DNA of 64,000 nt from the NCBI GenBank assembly GCA_905200615.1, contig CAJKLB010000005.1, forward strand, positions 22,217 through 86,216, written 5' to 3'. The notes under the pieces are model-generated. The model was not told where the DNA came from, ran no database searches, and saw nothing but the letters and a program-made list of their open reading frames with translations. Shown here in pieces: positions 33,711 to 42,588 of this stretch. Each line of letters opens with the position of its first letter. Position 1 is the first letter of the stretch. The DNA comes from an uncultured Selenomonadales bacterium (lineage in GTDB: Bacteria > Bacillota > Clostridia > Christensenellales > QALW01). The position numbers were made by a program, and so were the translations under genes.

Positions 33711-34029
33711 CCGCTTTATCGGAAAGGACAACCGCATCAAGGCATATGCCAGCGTGATTCTCGGCGGCGAGTATGTCGTTCGGGATATTGCCGTGATGGA
33801 CAGCAAAAACGGTCTGTTCGCAAGAATGCCCTGCCGGTCGTATAAAGACCGAAACGGCAATACGCAGTATTCGGATGTAGTGTTCGCGCTGAACGAAACC
33901 TCCCGCAATGCTGTCAGCGACGCGGTTCTGGAAGCCTACGAGCAGCGGCTGCACATGGAGGAAAATGAGTCGCAGGATTATGAAGAACAGGAGGAAAATG
34001 AAACCCCGGCTTTCGAGCAGAGGATGTGA
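33688..34029 (+). CDS. SpoVG-like regulator
   Basis: 113 aa. The first 90 residues match SpoVG (IKAYASVILGGEYVVRDIAV, GLFARMPCRSYKD, YSDVVFALNETSR). SpoVG proteins bind nucleic acid and tune sporulation, capsule and virulence genes. The C-terminus is acidic. It overlaps the AbrB-like gene, so the two are co-translated. Confidence 0.85.
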   Translation: MKIKAQIDRFIGKDNRIKAYASVILGGEYVVRDIAVMDSKNGLFARMPCRSYKDRNGNTQYSDVVFALNETSRNAVSDAVLEAYEQRLHMEENESQDYEEQEENETPAFEQRM

Positions 34030-34104
34030 CTTTTTTCAAAAAACATCTCATTCTCGCTGGACTTTCCGGTTTTTATCGGTATGCTGTAGGTAGAGGTGAT
34101 CCGT

Positions 34105-34806
34105 ATGATAAAAATGAAACGATACGCGCTCCTCCTCGCAGGTCTGACGCTCATCAGCCTTGCAGGGTGCGGTAAACAAGAACCGCCGCTGACGATAACC
34201 GACAATCCATCCTCTGTCGGCACTTCGGCAGATGTAACATCGGCTGCCGAATCAAGCGAGGATATTCCTGCCAGTCCGTCTGCTCCGGCGAAATCAGAGA
34301 ATCCGGCAGAAAGCGTACCCGAAAATCAGGCAGAAGAAACAGAACCCCCGGCAGAGCCGTCCGGCACGGAATATGCCGCCGAACCCAAAGAGCCTGCACG
34401 GACAGAAGAAAAAACAAATCCTGTCTCGCCTGCACCAGCGCCGGAAGAACCGGAACCGCAAAAACCAACCTCTGCGTCCACACAGCCGCCTGCGGAGGAA
34501 CCGCCCCAAAGCGAGCCGCCGCAGGAGAGCGCGCCGCCCGAAGAACCCGCTGTTCCCGATTTTAACATCCAGATCTGGATCGACTATGCCAAAACCTATG
34601 CTGTGAGCATTGGGCTGCGGCTGGAAAGCTCGGCGGTCGACTGCTGGGACAATCCCATCACGGCAGGCCCGCACAGCCTGTATCTGGAACGGGATATTCA
34701 GAGTCGGCTCAACCGCTATGCTCGTGACGAGGATATTACCGACGTCTGGATATGGGCGGAAAAACGCCCCGACGGGAGCTACGATCTGTATATCGGCTAC
34801 GCTTAA
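34105..34806 (+). CDS. Proline-rich lipoprotein
   Basis: 233 aa. Signal peptide with lipobox LISLAGC (cysteine at about residue 21), so membrane-anchored outside. Residues about 30-150 are a P/E/S-rich spacer of the wall-spanning kind; the C-terminal 80 (IDYAKTYAVSIGLRLESSA through DLYIGYA) form a small folded domain. Located just before the adhesin. ATG 34105 chosen for AGAGGTG spacing. Confidence 0.85.
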   Translation: MIKMKRYALLLAGLTLISLAGCGKQEPPLTITDNPSSVGTSADVTSAAESSEDIPASPSAPAKSENPAESVPENQAEETEPPAEPSGTEYAAEPKEPARTEEKTNPVSPAPAPEEPEPQKPTSASTQPPAEEPPQSEPPQESAPPEEPAVPDFNIQIWIDYAKTYAVSIGLRLESSAVDCWDNPITAGPHSLYLERDIQSRLNRYARDEDITDVWIWAEKRPDGSYDLYIGYA

Positions 34807-34835
34807 ACCAAAATCAAAACGGAATATTTCATGTT

Positions 34836-34869
34836 AAACGCACTGTGTAAAAACCACGGTGCGTTTTTC
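34836..34869 (+). terminator. Terminator/attenuator before the adhesin gene
   Basis: AAACGCACTGTG (34836-34847) pairs with CACGGTGCGTTT (34855-34866) with one G-U pair and loop TAAAAAC, then further T residues. It ends the lipoprotein unit or attenuates entry into the adhesin gene 22 nt downstream. Confidence 0.75.
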
Positions 34870-34890
34870 ATTTCAACAGGAGGTTTTCAA

Positions 34891-37800
34891 GTGAAAACGA
34901 AAAAATTCAAAAGAATCATGTCGCTGTTTCTGGCGGCGCTAATGTGCGTTACCACCCTTGCAGGTCTTGGTACGACCGCTTACGCCGCAGAAGAAACCGA
35001 TGAGGTGTATCTTGTCTCCTTCCCCCGTGACGGGGATGACAACTACAGCAGAGAATGGGGACACGGCAGCCATGAGTTTATGAACGGCTGGTCGACCGAT
35101 GGCTCGCGGTATACCTCTGTTTACGCTATGGGCTCATATACCGGCAATATCTGTTACTGTATTGAACCCGGCGTCACTCTTAAAACAGGCGACCGCTTTA
35201 CCAAAAAGGGCGAAAACTTTTGGGACAATTACCCCTCGTCCTATAACAAAACCATCACACCCGATGATATAAAGCTGTTTATCGGCAGAATCATGCAGTA
35301 CGGCTACACGGGGACGATCTCGACCTCATGGCGTTCGCAGAACGAGGGCGGAGACAAGCTGGCTCACGCTGTCGCCACACAGCTTCTGATTTGGGAAACC
35401 GTGGTCGGCGAGCGTGACGAAGACTTTAACAAGGCAAGCACCGGCGGCAAGGACGCCATCCTCGAACAGATCAGCGCAGACCATCCCCTGCGCAGCAAGA
35501 TCATGAGCTACTACAACTCTATTGCGGCGAGCGTCCAGAAGCATTCCAAGCTGCCGAGCTTCTTCTCCAAATCCACAGGCAAAGCACAGAATATTGAACT
35601 GGAATGGGACGGCGAACAGTACACCGCCACGCTGACCGACAAAAACAATGTGCTCTCCGATTATTCGTTCTCCGCAGGCACTTCGGGAATCCGCTTTTCC
35701 GTAAACGGCAATAAGCTGACGATCACCGCCGACAAAGCGCCGGGCAGCACCGTCACGATCACCGCAGAAAAGAAAAATTCGCAAAGGCGGGGCGTTATCA
35801 CCTGGACGGACGGCGTATACGGCCCGAACGGGGAGCTGCAGGATACCGTCACCTACGCGCAGTCGGTCAACGATCCTGTAAAAGGATACCTCAATATCAA
35901 GGTCTCGCAGGGATCGGCAAAGATTATCAAAACCAGCGAGGACGGCAAGGTTGACGGGATTTCTTTCCGCATTCAGGGAAACGGAATTGACCAAATCGTT
36001 CAGACGAAAAACGGCGGGCAGATTCAGGTGGATCATCTCAATCCGGGCGTCTACACCGTAACCGAGCAGACGGAAAACAAATACGAGCCGCAGGAAAGCC
36101 GCAGGGTAACTGTGGTATCCGGGCAGACGGCAACCGTGACTTTCAACAATGTTCTGAAGCGCGGTGACCTCAAGGTGGTCAAGACCGCCGAGGACAATAT
36201 GGCTGAGGGCGTGAAATTTCATCTTTACGGCACTTCGCTCTCCGGCCTTGCCGTAGATGAATACGCTGTGACCGATGCATCGGGTACCGCTGTTTTTGAG
36301 GACGTCCTCATCTCCGGCAGTACGCCATACACGCTCGAAGAAGTGGATACCGATATCAAATATGTAGTGCCGGAGAAACAGACCGCAGCTATCGAATGGA
36401 ACAAGGTAACCAACAAAAGCTTTCACAATATCCTGAAAAAATGGAGCCTCACCGTCACCAAATCCGACAGTGAAAAAGGACTGCCGCAGGGGGACGCTTC
36501 TTTGGCTGGCGCCAAATACGGTGTATTCAACGGCGGGCAGCTCATGGATGTGTACGAAACCGACCGCAATGGGCAGTTCACCACAAAATCCTATGTCTGC
36601 GGAAATGACTGGTCTCTGCGGGAGATCGAGCCGAGCGAGGGATACCTGCTCAATACAGAATCTCTGCACATCGGCGCGGAAGCGAAGCTCTATACGGCGG
36701 AATTTAGTCTCACCGCGCCGCTTGACTCTTACGAAACAGTCAAGAAAGGAAAAATCGCCGTGATCAAGCACTGCGATGACGGTGAAACACAGCTCGAAAC
36801 GCCCGAAGAAGGCGCGGAATTTGAAGTGTTTCTGAAAAGCGCCGGAAGCTATGCAGACGCGGAAGAAACCGAACGGGATATCCTTGTCTGTGATTCGTAT
36901 GGCTTTGCCGAGTCTAAACTGCTCCCATACGGAATATACACGGTAAAACAAACCAAAGGCTGGGACGGCAGGGAGCTGATGCCTGCCTTTGATGTGTTTG
37001 TAAGTGAAAACAACGAAGTTTACCGCTATCTCATCAACAACGCCACATTTGAGTCTCTGATCGAGATCGTAAAAAAGGACGCGGAAACCGGCAGGGTGAT
37101 CCCCGCCGCAGGCGTCGGCTTCAAGGTGAGGAATACCGATACCGGCGAATATATCGTCCAGCACATCAACTACCCGACGCCGGTGGATATCGACACCTAC
37201 TACACCGATAGCACTGGAAAGCTGATGATGCCCGAACCTCTCGGCTTCGGAAATTACGAGCTGATCGAGCAGTGCAGCGCATACGGGTATGTCCTTGACT
37301 CCACACCTGTACCGTTCAAAGTGGACGGCACACAGGCCACCGTGGTGGTCGAAAAGCATAACACTCCGCAGAAAGGCACGATCACAGTCGGCAAGGCCGG
37401 CGATGTGTTCTCTTCCGTGACGGAAACAGACGGCGTCTATCAGCCGGTATACGATAATGCAGGGCTGGCGGGCGCAGTATACGAGGTGTATGCGGACGAG
37501 GACATCGTTACCCTTGACGGTACGGTCAGAGCAGAGAAGGATGCTCTCGTTGCAATCATTGAAACGGGATCTGACGGCTTCGGCACAAGCATTCCTTTAT
37601 ACCTCGGTAATTACCGAATCGTGGAAAAAACCGCTCCGTATTCTATGGTGCTGAACCAAGAAGCGAAATTTGCGGAGCTGACCTATGCAGGAGAAAATGT
37701 CGAGGTGACCTCTGCGGAGGTCTCGTTCTGTAACGAGCGCCAGAGGGCGGAAATCAGCCTTTCCAAAATTCTGGAGCAGAACGAGTTGTTTGGCATTGGC

Positions 37801-39267
37801 GGAAACGGCGAAATCCTCTCGGTGCAGTTCGGGCTGTTCGCCGCGGAGGATCTGACGGCGGCAGACGGCTCGGTGATCCCGAAAGACGGATTGCTGGAAA
37901 TCGCAAACTGTGCGGAAAACGGTAAGGCGGTGTTTCAAACCGACATCCCCGCCGGCGCAAAACTCTATGTCAAGGAAATCGCCGCAGAGGAACACTATCT
38001 CATTTCGGACGAAAAATATCCTGTGGAATTTGTGTATGCGGGACAGGATACCTCCGTTGTGGAAATCAAGGCCAACGGCGGCGAAGCGATTGAAAACGAC
38101 CTCATCTACGGGAATATTAAGGGCATGAAAGTTGACCGTGAAACAGAAGAACCCGTTGCGGGCGCTCTGTTCGGTTTGTTCCGTCCGGACGAAACCGAAT
38201 TTACGGAAAAAACCGCCCTGCTCACCGCGGAATCCCAGCCGGACGGCGTCTTCACATTTGAGCAAATCCCTTACGGAAACTGGCTCATCAAGGAGCTGCG
38301 CCCTGCGGAGTCCTTCCTCCCGAATGAAGAAATCTATCCCGTAACCGTATCCGGGCATGAACAGGTCATCGAAATCACCGTAGTCAACGACCGCATTCCT
38401 GAGATCGGGACAACGGCGGCCGTGGATGGCGAAAAGGAAATCTGCGCAACCGAGGTATTCACCCTTACCGATACCGTATCGTACAAGCACCTGATCCCCG
38501 GTAAAGAGTATGTTCTCAAGGGCGTGCTGATGGATAAATCCACAGGCAAGCCGCTTGTGATTAACGGCGAAGAAATCCGTTCCGAAACGGTCTTTACACC
38601 CGATGCGCCCACAGGCGAAGCAATCGTGGAATTCGTCTTTGATTCCAAATATATCAAGGAAGATACCGGCATTGTGGTGTTTGAAAGCCTGTATAAAGAC
38701 GGCAAAGAGCTCGCTGTCCATGCGGATATCGAAGACGAGGGACAGACCGTCAAGGTGAAAATCCCTGAAATCAGAACGCAGGCGACCGCAGACGGAAAGA
38801 AAGAAATCACGGCAAACAGCAGAGTGAAAATCGAGGATGTTGTATCCTACAACAATCTGACTCCCGGCAAGGAGTATACGGTAAAAGGTGTTCTTATGAA
38901 CAAATCCACAGGAGAACCGCTGCTTGTTGACGGAGAAGAAATTCGCAGCTCTTTCACCTTTAAGCCCGATGCGCCGGACGGTGAAATTACCGTTACCTTT
39001 GTATTTGACGCATCAGAACTGACAAGTGCAGCCGACATTGTGGTATTTGAAAGTCTGTACCGTGACGATGTTGAAATCGCTGTCCATGCGGATATCGAGG
39101 ACAAAGGTCAGACGGTGAAGATCACACCTCCTGTCCCTGATGTACCGCAAACCGGTGATGACTCAAATCTCGGCTTTTGGATCGGACTCGGTGCAGTAGC
39201 CGTGGGCGGTGCGGTTGCCTCTGCGATCATCCTCATGAAAAAGAAAAAGGATGATGATAATGAGTAA
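34891..39267 (+). CDS. Giant surface adhesin with thioester and CnaB/SpaA repeats
   Basis: 1458 aa. Signal peptide ending TTAYAAE (about residue 32). A thioester domain follows: cysteine in ICYCIEPG, glutamine in ATQLLIWE, able to bind host amines covalently. Then about ten CnaB/SpaA-like domains (VKTAEDNMAEGVKFHLYG, GNIKGMKVDRETEEPVAGALFGL) with Lys/Asn isopeptide potential. Two closing domains at about 1170-1420 begin TTAAVDGEKEI and TQATADGKKEI. The C-terminus is DVPQTGDDS, a hydrophobic helix and KKKKDDDN, a sortase anchor with V for L. GTG 34891 with GGAGG. It probably helps donor cells grip recipients or host surfaces. Confidence 0.93.
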   Translation: MKTKKFKRIMSLFLAALMCVTTLAGLGTTAYAAEETDEVYLVSFPRDGDDNYSREWGHGSHEFMNGWSTDGSRYTSVYAMGSYTGNICYCIEPGVTLKTGDRFTKKGENFWDNYPSSYNKTITPDDIKLFIGRIMQYGYTGTISTSWRSQNEGGDKLAHAVATQLLIWETVVGERDEDFNKASTGGKDAILEQISADHPLRSKIMSYYNSIAASVQKHSKLPSFFSKSTGKAQNIELEWDGEQYTATLTDKNNVLSDYSFSAGTSGIRFSVNGNKLTITADKAPGSTVTITAEKKNSQRRGVITWTDGVYGPNGELQDTVTYAQSVNDPVKGYLNIKVSQGSAKIIKTSEDGKVDGISFRIQGNGIDQIVQTKNGGQIQVDHLNPGVYTVTEQTENKYEPQESRRVTVVSGQTATVTFNNVLKRGDLKVVKTAEDNMAEGVKFHLYGTSLSGLAVDEYAVTDASGTAVFEDVLISGSTPYTLEEVDTDIKYVVPEKQTAAIEWNKVTNKSFHNILKKWSLTVTKSDSEKGLPQGDASLAGAKYGVFNGGQLMDVYETDRNGQFTTKSYVCGNDWSLREIEPSEGYLLNTESLHIGAEAKLYTAEFSLTAPLDSYETVKKGKIAVIKHCDDGETQLETPEEGAEFEVFLKSAGSYADAEETERDILVCDSYGFAESKLLPYGIYTVKQTKGWDGRELMPAFDVFVSENNEVYRYLINNATFESLIEIVKKDAETGRVIPAAGVGFKVRNTDTGEYIVQHINYPTPVDIDTYYTDSTGKLMMPEPLGFGNYELIEQCSAYGYVLDSTPVPFKVDGTQATVVVEKHNTPQKGTITVGKAGDVFSSVTETDGVYQPVYDNAGLAGAVYEVYADEDIVTLDGTVRAEKDALVAIIETGSDGFGTSIPLYLGNYRIVEKTAPYSMVLNQEAKFAELTYAGENVEVTSAEVSFCNERQRAEISLSKILEQNELFGIGGNGEILSVQFGLFAAEDLTAADGSVIPKDGLLEIANCAENGKAVFQTDIPAGAKLYVKEIAAEEHYLISDEKYPVEFVYAGQDTSVVEIKANGGEAIENDLIYGNIKGMKVDRETEEPVAGALFGLFRPDETEFTEKTALLTAESQPDGVFTFEQIPYGNWLIKELRPAESFLPNEEIYPVTVSGHEQVIEITVVNDRIPEIGTTAAVDGEKEICATEVFTLTDTVSYKHLIPGKEYVLKGVLMDKSTGKPLVINGEEIRSETVFTPDAPTGEAIVEFVFDSKYIKEDTGIVVFESLYKDGKELAVHADIEDEGQTVKVKIPEIRTQATADGKKEITANSRVKIEDVVSYNNLTPGKEYTVKGVLMNKSTGEPLLVDGEEIRSSFTFKPDAPDGEITVTFVFDASELTSAADIVVFESLYRDDVEIAVHADIEDKGQTVKITPPVPDVPQTGDDSNLGFWIGLGAVAVGGAVASAIILMKKKKDDDNE

Positions 39268-39427
39268 CCGAAAAAAGATGGTAGTGAAGCGGAGCCGTTG
39301 CAGCCGCGCTTGCAAGGATGCAGGCGGAGCAAACGAGTCTTTTTTTGGAGAGGAGGAGCAGCGGCGAGAGCGAGTTTTTCGCCATAAGGCGGAAACGAGC
39401 GTTTCAAAGCTTGCGACGACGAAATGA
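39260..39427 (+). CDS. Possible 55-aa basic protein
   Basis: ATG 39260 overlaps the adhesin stop and the frame ends at 39427, overlapping the next ATG. The product (MSNRKKMVVKRSRCSRACKD then GANESFFGEEEQRRER) is rich in R and K. Overlaps on both ends favour real translation, but the sequence resembles no family I know and codon use is unremarkable. Confidence 0.4.
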   Translation: MSNRKKMVVKRSRCSRACKDAGGANESFFGEEEQRRERVFRHKAETSVSKLATTK

Positions 39428-39765
39428 TGAAAAAGGTGTATATCTGCTCTCCCCTCGGTGGTAATGTAGAGGAAAATCTGCGTAAAGTCAGACGGTACAC
39501 CAAATATGCATTGCTGTGCGGCACGGCTCCGGTCGTGCCGCATTTCTATGCGCTCTGCCTTGATGACAGCATCCCCAAAGAGAGAGAAATCGGCATAGCG
39601 GCAGGACTGTCGCTTTTGTGGTTCTGTGATGAAATGTGGCTCTTCGGTGATGAGGTGACCGAGGGTATGGCTGCTGAAATACAATTCTGCAAAAACCTCA
39701 ATGTGACAATCCGAAAGGTTCGGGAAAATGAAATCAACAAAGTGTTAGGAGGAAAAGGCCGATGA
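39424..39765 (+). CDS. DUF4406-like (nucleoside deoxyribosyltransferase-fold) protein
   Basis: 113 aa. The start VYICSPLGGNVEENLRKVRRYTKYALL with AGLSLLWFCDEMWLFGDEVT and EGMAAEI is the DUF4406 pattern, related to nucleoside 2-deoxyribosyltransferases. Substrate unknown. Frequent in ICEs of this kind. Confidence 0.85.
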   Translation: MMKKVYICSPLGGNVEENLRKVRRYTKYALLCGTAPVVPHFYALCLDDSIPKEREIGIAAGLSLLWFCDEMWLFGDEVTEGMAAEIQFCKNLNVTIRKVRENEINKVLGGKGR

Positions 39766-40094
39766 AAAAGAAATGGACAAGACTTCTTGTCTGTGCCGCT
39801 GTAGTGGCGCTAATTGTTACTGTTTCCGCCGTGCCTGTCTTTGCTGCAGGCGATGTGGCGGGAGCGATTGAAAACACATGGACGCAGGCACAGACGCAGA
39901 TCAAAACAGTGGTCAACAATGTGGTGTTCCCCGTGGTGGACATGATCCTTGCGATCCTGTTTTTCGTGAAGGTCGGCACGGCATATTTTGAATACCGCAA
40001 GCACGGGCAGTTTGAATTTGCCGCGCCCTGTATTTTGTTCGCCTGCCTCATTTTCACGCTGACCGCGCCGCTGTATATATGGACGATTCTCTAA
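39762..40094 (+). CDS. Small membrane protein, probable VirB2-like pilin (DUF3852/Maff2-like)
   Basis: 110 aa. Signal peptide (LLVCAAVVALIVTVSAVPVF, cut near AAG), then an amphipathic segment and two hydrophobic helices (VVFPVVDMILAILFFVKVG, and APCILFACLIFTLTAPLYIW). This matches the VirB2/TrbC plan and sits before virB6, where the pilin gene is expected. Overlaps the previous gene by 4 nt. Confidence 0.75.
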   Translation: MKKKWTRLLVCAAVVALIVTVSAVPVFAAGDVAGAIENTWTQAQTQIKTVVNNVVFPVVDMILAILFFVKVGTAYFEYRKHGQFEFAAPCILFACLIFTLTAPLYIWTIL

Positions 40095-40149
40095 CCGATA
40101 GAACAGAGCCGTCCCGAAAAAACGGGGCGGCTGATTGGAGGTGAATCGC

Positions 40150-41085
40150 TTGTTTGATTGGTTAGGAGATATCTTCTCCGGTATCGGCGACGCCATTGGC
40201 GGCGTGTTCGACTTTTTAGGAGAGCAAATATCCAATGTAATCTGGAACACGATGCTGAAATGGATGTACGAAACCATCTACAACGCCGTAGCCGATTTTT
40301 TCAGCATGATGGGCAATATGGGCGCAGATATCTTTGACCTTGACTGGATTCAGGCGACCATCAAACTCTTCACGCTGTTCGGCTGGGCGCTCTTTGTTGC
40401 AGGTGTGGTTGTCGCCATATTTGATGTGGCGATTGAGTATCAGCACGGCAGAGCAGATATCAAGTCAACGGCTGTCAATATCTTAAAAGGCTTCTTCGCC
40501 TGCTCGCTCATCGGCATTGTGCCGGTGGAACTGTACAAGTTCTGTATCAGCCTGCAAAACACCTTCTCCCACGACCTGTCGGCGCTCTTTGCAGGCGGAC
40601 GAACCCTCGACCTTGCGGGAGAAAGCACCAGCGTTCTGCAGGGCAGCTTTGCAGTCAGCACCAATATTCAGATGAATCTGTTTAACATCCTTGCGCTGAT
40701 TGCCTTTGCCTACTGCGTAGTCAAGATATTTTTTGCGAACATTAAACGCGGCGGCATCCTGCTCATTCAGATGGCGGTGGGAGCGCTGTATATGTTCTCT
40801 GTGCCGAGAGGCTATCAGGACGGATTTAATCAGTGGATGAAGCAGATTGCGGCACTGTGCCTCACGGCATTTATGCAGACTTCGCTGCTGTTTTTGGGAT
40901 TGCTGACATTCCCCGGCAATATGCTGTTAGGGCTTGGCATCATGCTTGCGGCCAACGAGGTGCCGAGAATTGCCCAGCAGTTCGGATTGGATTCAAGCGT
41001 GAGAGTCAACATGATGAGCGTTGTTCACGCAACGACCACTGCGGTCAATCTGACGCGTTCAGTTGCCAGAGCAGCAGGAAGATAA
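40150..41085 (+). CDS. VirB6/TrbL-like conjugation channel protein
   Basis: 311 aa polytopic membrane protein: an amphipathic N-terminus (LFDWLGDIFSGIGDAIGGVF), helices at about 75-100, 110-135, 180-205 and a hydrophobic C-terminal half (LLGLGIMLAANEVPRIAQ). TTG 40150 is 6 nt from GGAGGTG and gives the usual MFDWLGD start. It forms the inner-membrane part of the mating channel. Confidence 0.88.
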   Translation: MFDWLGDIFSGIGDAIGGVFDFLGEQISNVIWNTMLKWMYETIYNAVADFFSMMGNMGADIFDLDWIQATIKLFTLFGWALFVAGVVVAIFDVAIEYQHGRADIKSTAVNILKGFFACSLIGIVPVELYKFCISLQNTFSHDLSALFAGGRTLDLAGESTSVLQGSFAVSTNIQMNLFNILALIAFAYCVVKIFFANIKRGGILLIQMAVGALYMFSVPRGYQDGFNQWMKQIAALCLTAFMQTSLLFLGLLTFPGNMLLGLGIMLAANEVPRIAQQFGLDSSVRVNMMSVVHATTTAVNLTRSVARAAGR

Positions 41086-41124
41086 CAAAAGAAGCAAACT
41101 TTCTGTGAAATATGGATTTTCCTC

Positions 41125-41153
41125 TTGATATTATTTCGGTATGCCGATATAAT
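41125..41153 (+). promoter_or_regulatory. hipBA-type promoter with embedded operator
   Basis: TTGATA (41125-41130), 17 nt, TATAAT (41148-41153). The spacer contains the near-perfect inverted repeat TTATTTCGG (41131-41139) / CCGATATAA (41144-41152), matching at 8 of 9 positions. A regulator bound there would cover the promoter, as expected for a self-repressing toxin-antitoxin operon. Confidence 0.75.
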
Positions 41154-41173
41154 AATAGTGAGAGGTGATTCCT

Positions 41174-41596
41174 ATGGTAATAGACAGTCTGCTCAAGAAG
41201 CGGAATATGACAAAATACCGATTGGCAGTTGAAGCAGGCATTCCCCACGCTACGCTCAATGATATTTGCAGCGGAAAAACAAAGCTGGAAAAATGCTCTG
41301 CCGAAACGATATATAAACTGGCGAAGGCTTTGGACGTTTCAATGGAAATGCTGACCGAAAGCGGCATACGGGCGGCTGAACGTGAGCGCTCGTTTGAACA
41401 CGGTTTGCCGGATTATCTCCAGCACGATCTGGATGCATACAAGGAGGGGCTGAAAATCAACTCCTCCATTCTCGACTGCCTGTGGGGAGAGCTTTACGGC
41501 AGCATCAATCTGGCGGAAATCAGCGAAGGTGTGATTACGCCGGAACACGCTGATTACCTCAGACAAAAATATTTATGGAAAGGAGCAGGAGCATGA
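41174..41596 (+). CDS. HipB-like XRE antitoxin/regulator
   Basis: 140 aa. XRE helix-turn-helix at residues about 3-65 (MTKYRLAVEAGIPHATLNDI, KALDVSMEMLTES), followed by a helical region that may wrap the kinase. Overlaps the next start by 4 nt (ATGA), so the pair is made together. Probably binds the repeat in its own promoter. Confidence 0.85.
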   Translation: MVIDSLLKKRNMTKYRLAVEAGIPHATLNDICSGKTKLEKCSAETIYKLAKALDVSMEMLTESGIRAAERERSFEHGLPDYLQHDLDAYKEGLKINSSILDCLWGELYGSINLAEISEGVITPEHADYLRQKYLWKGAGA

Positions 41597-42522
41597 CAGA
41601 AGGGATTGACTTTACAAACTGCCCTCGTATATTTGACCGGGCATATAACGGAGCGAATGGCAAGAAAATTGCCGTGGAATACGACGGCAGACCATATATG
41701 CTCAAGTTTCCGCCGTCCGGCGAAGGAAAGCCAACTGAGCTGTCCTATACCAATAGCTGCATCAGCGAACACATTGCCAGCAGTATTTTTAATATGCTTG
41801 GCATCAAGGCGCAGGAAACCATGCTGGGGACATTTACAGTAAACGGCAGGGAGAAAATCGTCTGCGCCTGTCTTGACTTCACCGAGGACGGGAAGAAGTT
41901 TTACGATTTCTGCTCCATCAAAAACACCGTTTTGGATTCCGATTCCAACGGCAGCGGTACGGAGCTTGAAGATATTTTGGAAGCCATTGAAAAACAGCAG
42001 TATGTTGATCCTGTCCTCTTAAAGAAACACTTTTGGGAGATGTTTGCCGCAGACGCATTGCTCGGCAACTTCGACCGTCATAACGGCAACTGGGGCTTTT
42101 TATATGATCCGAAGAATAAACAGCGTGAGATCGCGCCGGTTTATGACTGCGGAAGCTGTTTGCTGCCGCAGGCCGATGACGCAGTTATGCAGGCGGTACT
42201 GACCGATAAAGAAGCGTTGAATCTGCGGATTTACCGGTTTCCGACTTCGGCAATTAAACTGAACGGGAACAAAATCAATTACTATGATTTTCTTTCAAGC
42301 GCCGAATATGAGGACTGCAATCGGGCGGTAAGGTATATTTATGAACGTGCCGATATGAACAAGATCAGCGCATTTATTGACGGAGTGCCGTATATCTCCG
42401 ATTTGCAAAAGGAGTTTTATAAGCGGTATATTGCGGCAAGACGGGATTTGATCCTTCGTCCCGTCTTTGAAATGACAGAGCTGACCGAAACGCAGCAAGC
42501 CGGACCGACAATGTCCCTGTAA
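41593..42522 (+). CDS. HipA/CtkA-like serine-threonine kinase
   Basis: 309 aa. The catalytic loop LLGNFDRHNGNWGFL (about 157) has the HipA D..N pattern, and the metal-binding VYDCGSCLL (about 187) replaces the DFG motif; N-terminal residues bind nucleotide (GRPYMLKFPP). Shorter than HipA and like the CtkA branch. Likely toxin or regulator kinase paired with the HipB-like protein. It has its own promoter and terminator within the transfer operon. Confidence 0.87.
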   Translation: MTEGIDFTNCPRIFDRAYNGANGKKIAVEYDGRPYMLKFPPSGEGKPTELSYTNSCISEHIASSIFNMLGIKAQETMLGTFTVNGREKIVCACLDFTEDGKKFYDFCSIKNTVLDSDSNGSGTELEDILEAIEKQQYVDPVLLKKHFWEMFAADALLGNFDRHNGNWGFLYDPKNKQREIAPVYDCGSCLLPQADDAVMQAVLTDKEALNLRIYRFPTSAIKLNGNKINYYDFLSSAEYEDCNRAVRYIYERADMNKISAFIDGVPYISDLQKEFYKRYIAARRDLILRPVFEMTELTETQQAGPTMSL

Positions 42523-42539
42523 CAAAATATTTTGCACAG

Positions 42540-42567
42540 AGCCATCGCAGCATTGCGGTGGCTTTTT
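42540..42567 (+). terminator. Terminator after the HipA-like gene
   Basis: AGCCATCGCA (42540-42549), loop GCAT, TGCGGTGGCT (42554-42563), one G-U pair, then TTTT. It closes the two-gene unit started at 41125. Confidence 0.8.
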
Positions 42568-42588
42568 GTATAGCAACGAGGTGAGAAT

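Noticed and set aside
35326..37359. Long (677-codon) minus-strand frame opposite the adhesin gene
   Set aside because: Antisense shadow of a biased coding sequence; no start signal and no recognisable family.
37597..38721. Second long minus-strand frame opposite the adhesin
   Set aside because: Same reason: it mirrors codon bias of the CnaB domains.
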